Shown here: positions 5,904 to 6,424 of the stretch, piece by piece | Numbering within the stretch: the stretch's first letter is position 1 | Layout: the number at the start of each line of letters is the position of its first letter | Source: Acidimicrobiales bacterium | GTDB taxonomy: Bacteria; Actinomycetota; Acidimicrobiia; Acidimicrobiales; Aldehydirespiratoraceae | Direction: 5' to 3' | DNA length: 6,424 bases | Assembly: GCA_021604885.1 (NCBI GenBank) | Contig: BQJV01000198.1 | Coordinates: forward strand, 1 to 6,424 | Translations under genes and position numbers: made by a program | The notes under the pieces: generated by a model | Told to the model about the DNA's origin: nothing | What the model saw: only the letters and a program-made list of their open reading frames with translations | Database searches by the model: none

Positions 5904-6424
5904 ATGACGACGTCTGCGATCTGCTGGTTTCGGCGCGACCTGCGCACGGCGGACAATCCGGCGTGGGCGGCGGCACAAGCGGCCGACGAGTGCGTCCCGC
6001 TGGTCGTGCTGGAGCCGGCGCTGCTCGACGCAGCCGGGCCGTTTCGCCGGGCTGCGTTCCTGGATGCCGTGGAAGGACTGCGGGAGCAGCTCGCCGGCGC
6101 GGGCCACGAACTCCGCGTGGAGACGGGCGATCCCGCTCTTGTCGTGCCGGCGATCACGTCCGCTGCGAACGCCACGGTGGTGCACGCCAACGCCGACGTC
6201 ACCCGCTGGTCCGAGCGGCGCGACGCGGCCGTCGCGTCCGCGATCGAGGTGCCGCTCGAGCACCATTGGGGCACGCTCGTGCAGCCGCCGGGCACGGTGC
6301 TCACCAAGGCCGGCACGCTGTCGAAGGTCTTCACCGCGTTCTACAAGCGCTGGGTGACGGTGCCCGTCGGCGACGGCCCATCGGACGATGCAGCTCCGGC
6401 CGTGGCCCGCGCCGTCTATCGAGC
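5904..6424 (+). CDS. phr: Deoxyribodipyrimidine photolyase (cryptochrome/photolyase family), 3' end cut by window edge
   Basis: Photolyases use FAD and blue light to split UV-made pyrimidine dimers in DNA. The frame is open from the ATG at 5904 to the window end, 173 codons plus 2 bases. The N-terminal antenna-binding alpha/beta domain is recognisable: ICWFRRDLR then DNPAW (residues 6-14 and 17-21), VVLEPALL (34-41), RRAAFLDAVEGLREQL (48-63), ADVTRWSERRDAAV (97-110) and VLTKAGTLSKVFTAFYKRW (132-150). The last corresponds to the family's PYKVFTPF-RAW segment, here with Ser and Ala replacing Tyr and Pro. The FAD domain lies beyond the window, so photolyase versus cryptochrome, dimer type and antenna cofactor cannot be set. 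An in-frame TAG at 5892 forbids a longer N-terminus. No good Shine-Dalgarno is at normal distance. It is divergent from the scpA operon. Confidence 0.9.
   Translation, partial: MTTSAICWFRRDLRTADNPAWAAAQAADECVPLVVLEPALLDAAGPFRRAAFLDAVEGLREQLAGAGHELRVETGDPALVVPAITSAANATVVHANADVTRWSERRDAAVASAIEVPLEHHWGTLVQPPGTVLTKAGTLSKVFTAFYKRWVTVPVGDGPSDDAAPAVARAVYR

Noticed and set aside
5808..6266. Long N-terminal extension of scpA to 6266
   Set aside because: It would run antisense through the photolyase N-terminal domain and add a low-complexity leader unlike any kleisin; only the short 12-residue extension from 5843 remains plausible.
1..6424. Search for mobile elements, CRISPR repeats, tRNA/rRNA, toxin-antitoxin or defence genes
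   Set aside because: Recognisable housekeeping genes fill the window with gaps under 100 bp. No direct repeats except the ScpB tail, no transposase motifs and no RNA gene signatures were seen.

Overview
The window comes from the chromosome of a very GC-rich bacterium. The codon bias, frequent GTG starts, sparse Shine-Dalgarno sites and the order scpA-scpB-rluB-...-cmk all point to an actinobacterium. A deep lineage such as Acidimicrobiia would fit, but the sequence alone does not fix the class. No foreign DNA, mobile element, CRISPR array, rRNA or tRNA is visible, and composition looks uniform.

Layout, read on the minus strand from right to left: scpA (5807-5028), scpB (5025-4354), rluB (4357-3629), tyrA (3617-2538), aroA (2525-1236), cmk (1216-584) and plsC (587 to the window edge, cut). 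Gaps are 2 to 19 bp, and two junctions are 4-bp GTGA overlaps, so all seven genes probably form one operon. To the right, a 96-bp divergent intergenic region (5808-5903) separates scpA from a plus-strand DNA photolyase gene (5904 to the window edge, cut). No stretch over 300 bases lacks a gene.

Functions: ScpA and ScpB are the kleisin and winged-helix partners of the SMC condensin, which compacts and segregates the chromosome. RluB modifies 23S rRNA. TyrA (with a C-terminal ACT domain) and AroA belong to aromatic amino-acid synthesis. Cmk recycles CMP/dCMP. PlsC makes phosphatidic acid for membrane lipids. The operon therefore groups growth-linked housekeeping functions rather than one pathway. 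The photolyase is a separate light-driven DNA-repair gene that shares the divergent promoter region.

I found no convincing undescribed system. The points worth a second look are small: two competing start models for scpA with a TAGGGT box placed for leaderless transcription, a GC palindrome beside that box, a four-copy acidic hexad repeat ending ScpB, a possible internal promoter at tyrA, and the absence of parA next to scpA. The long plus-strand open frames across the operon are explained as antisense shadows of GC-rich codons.
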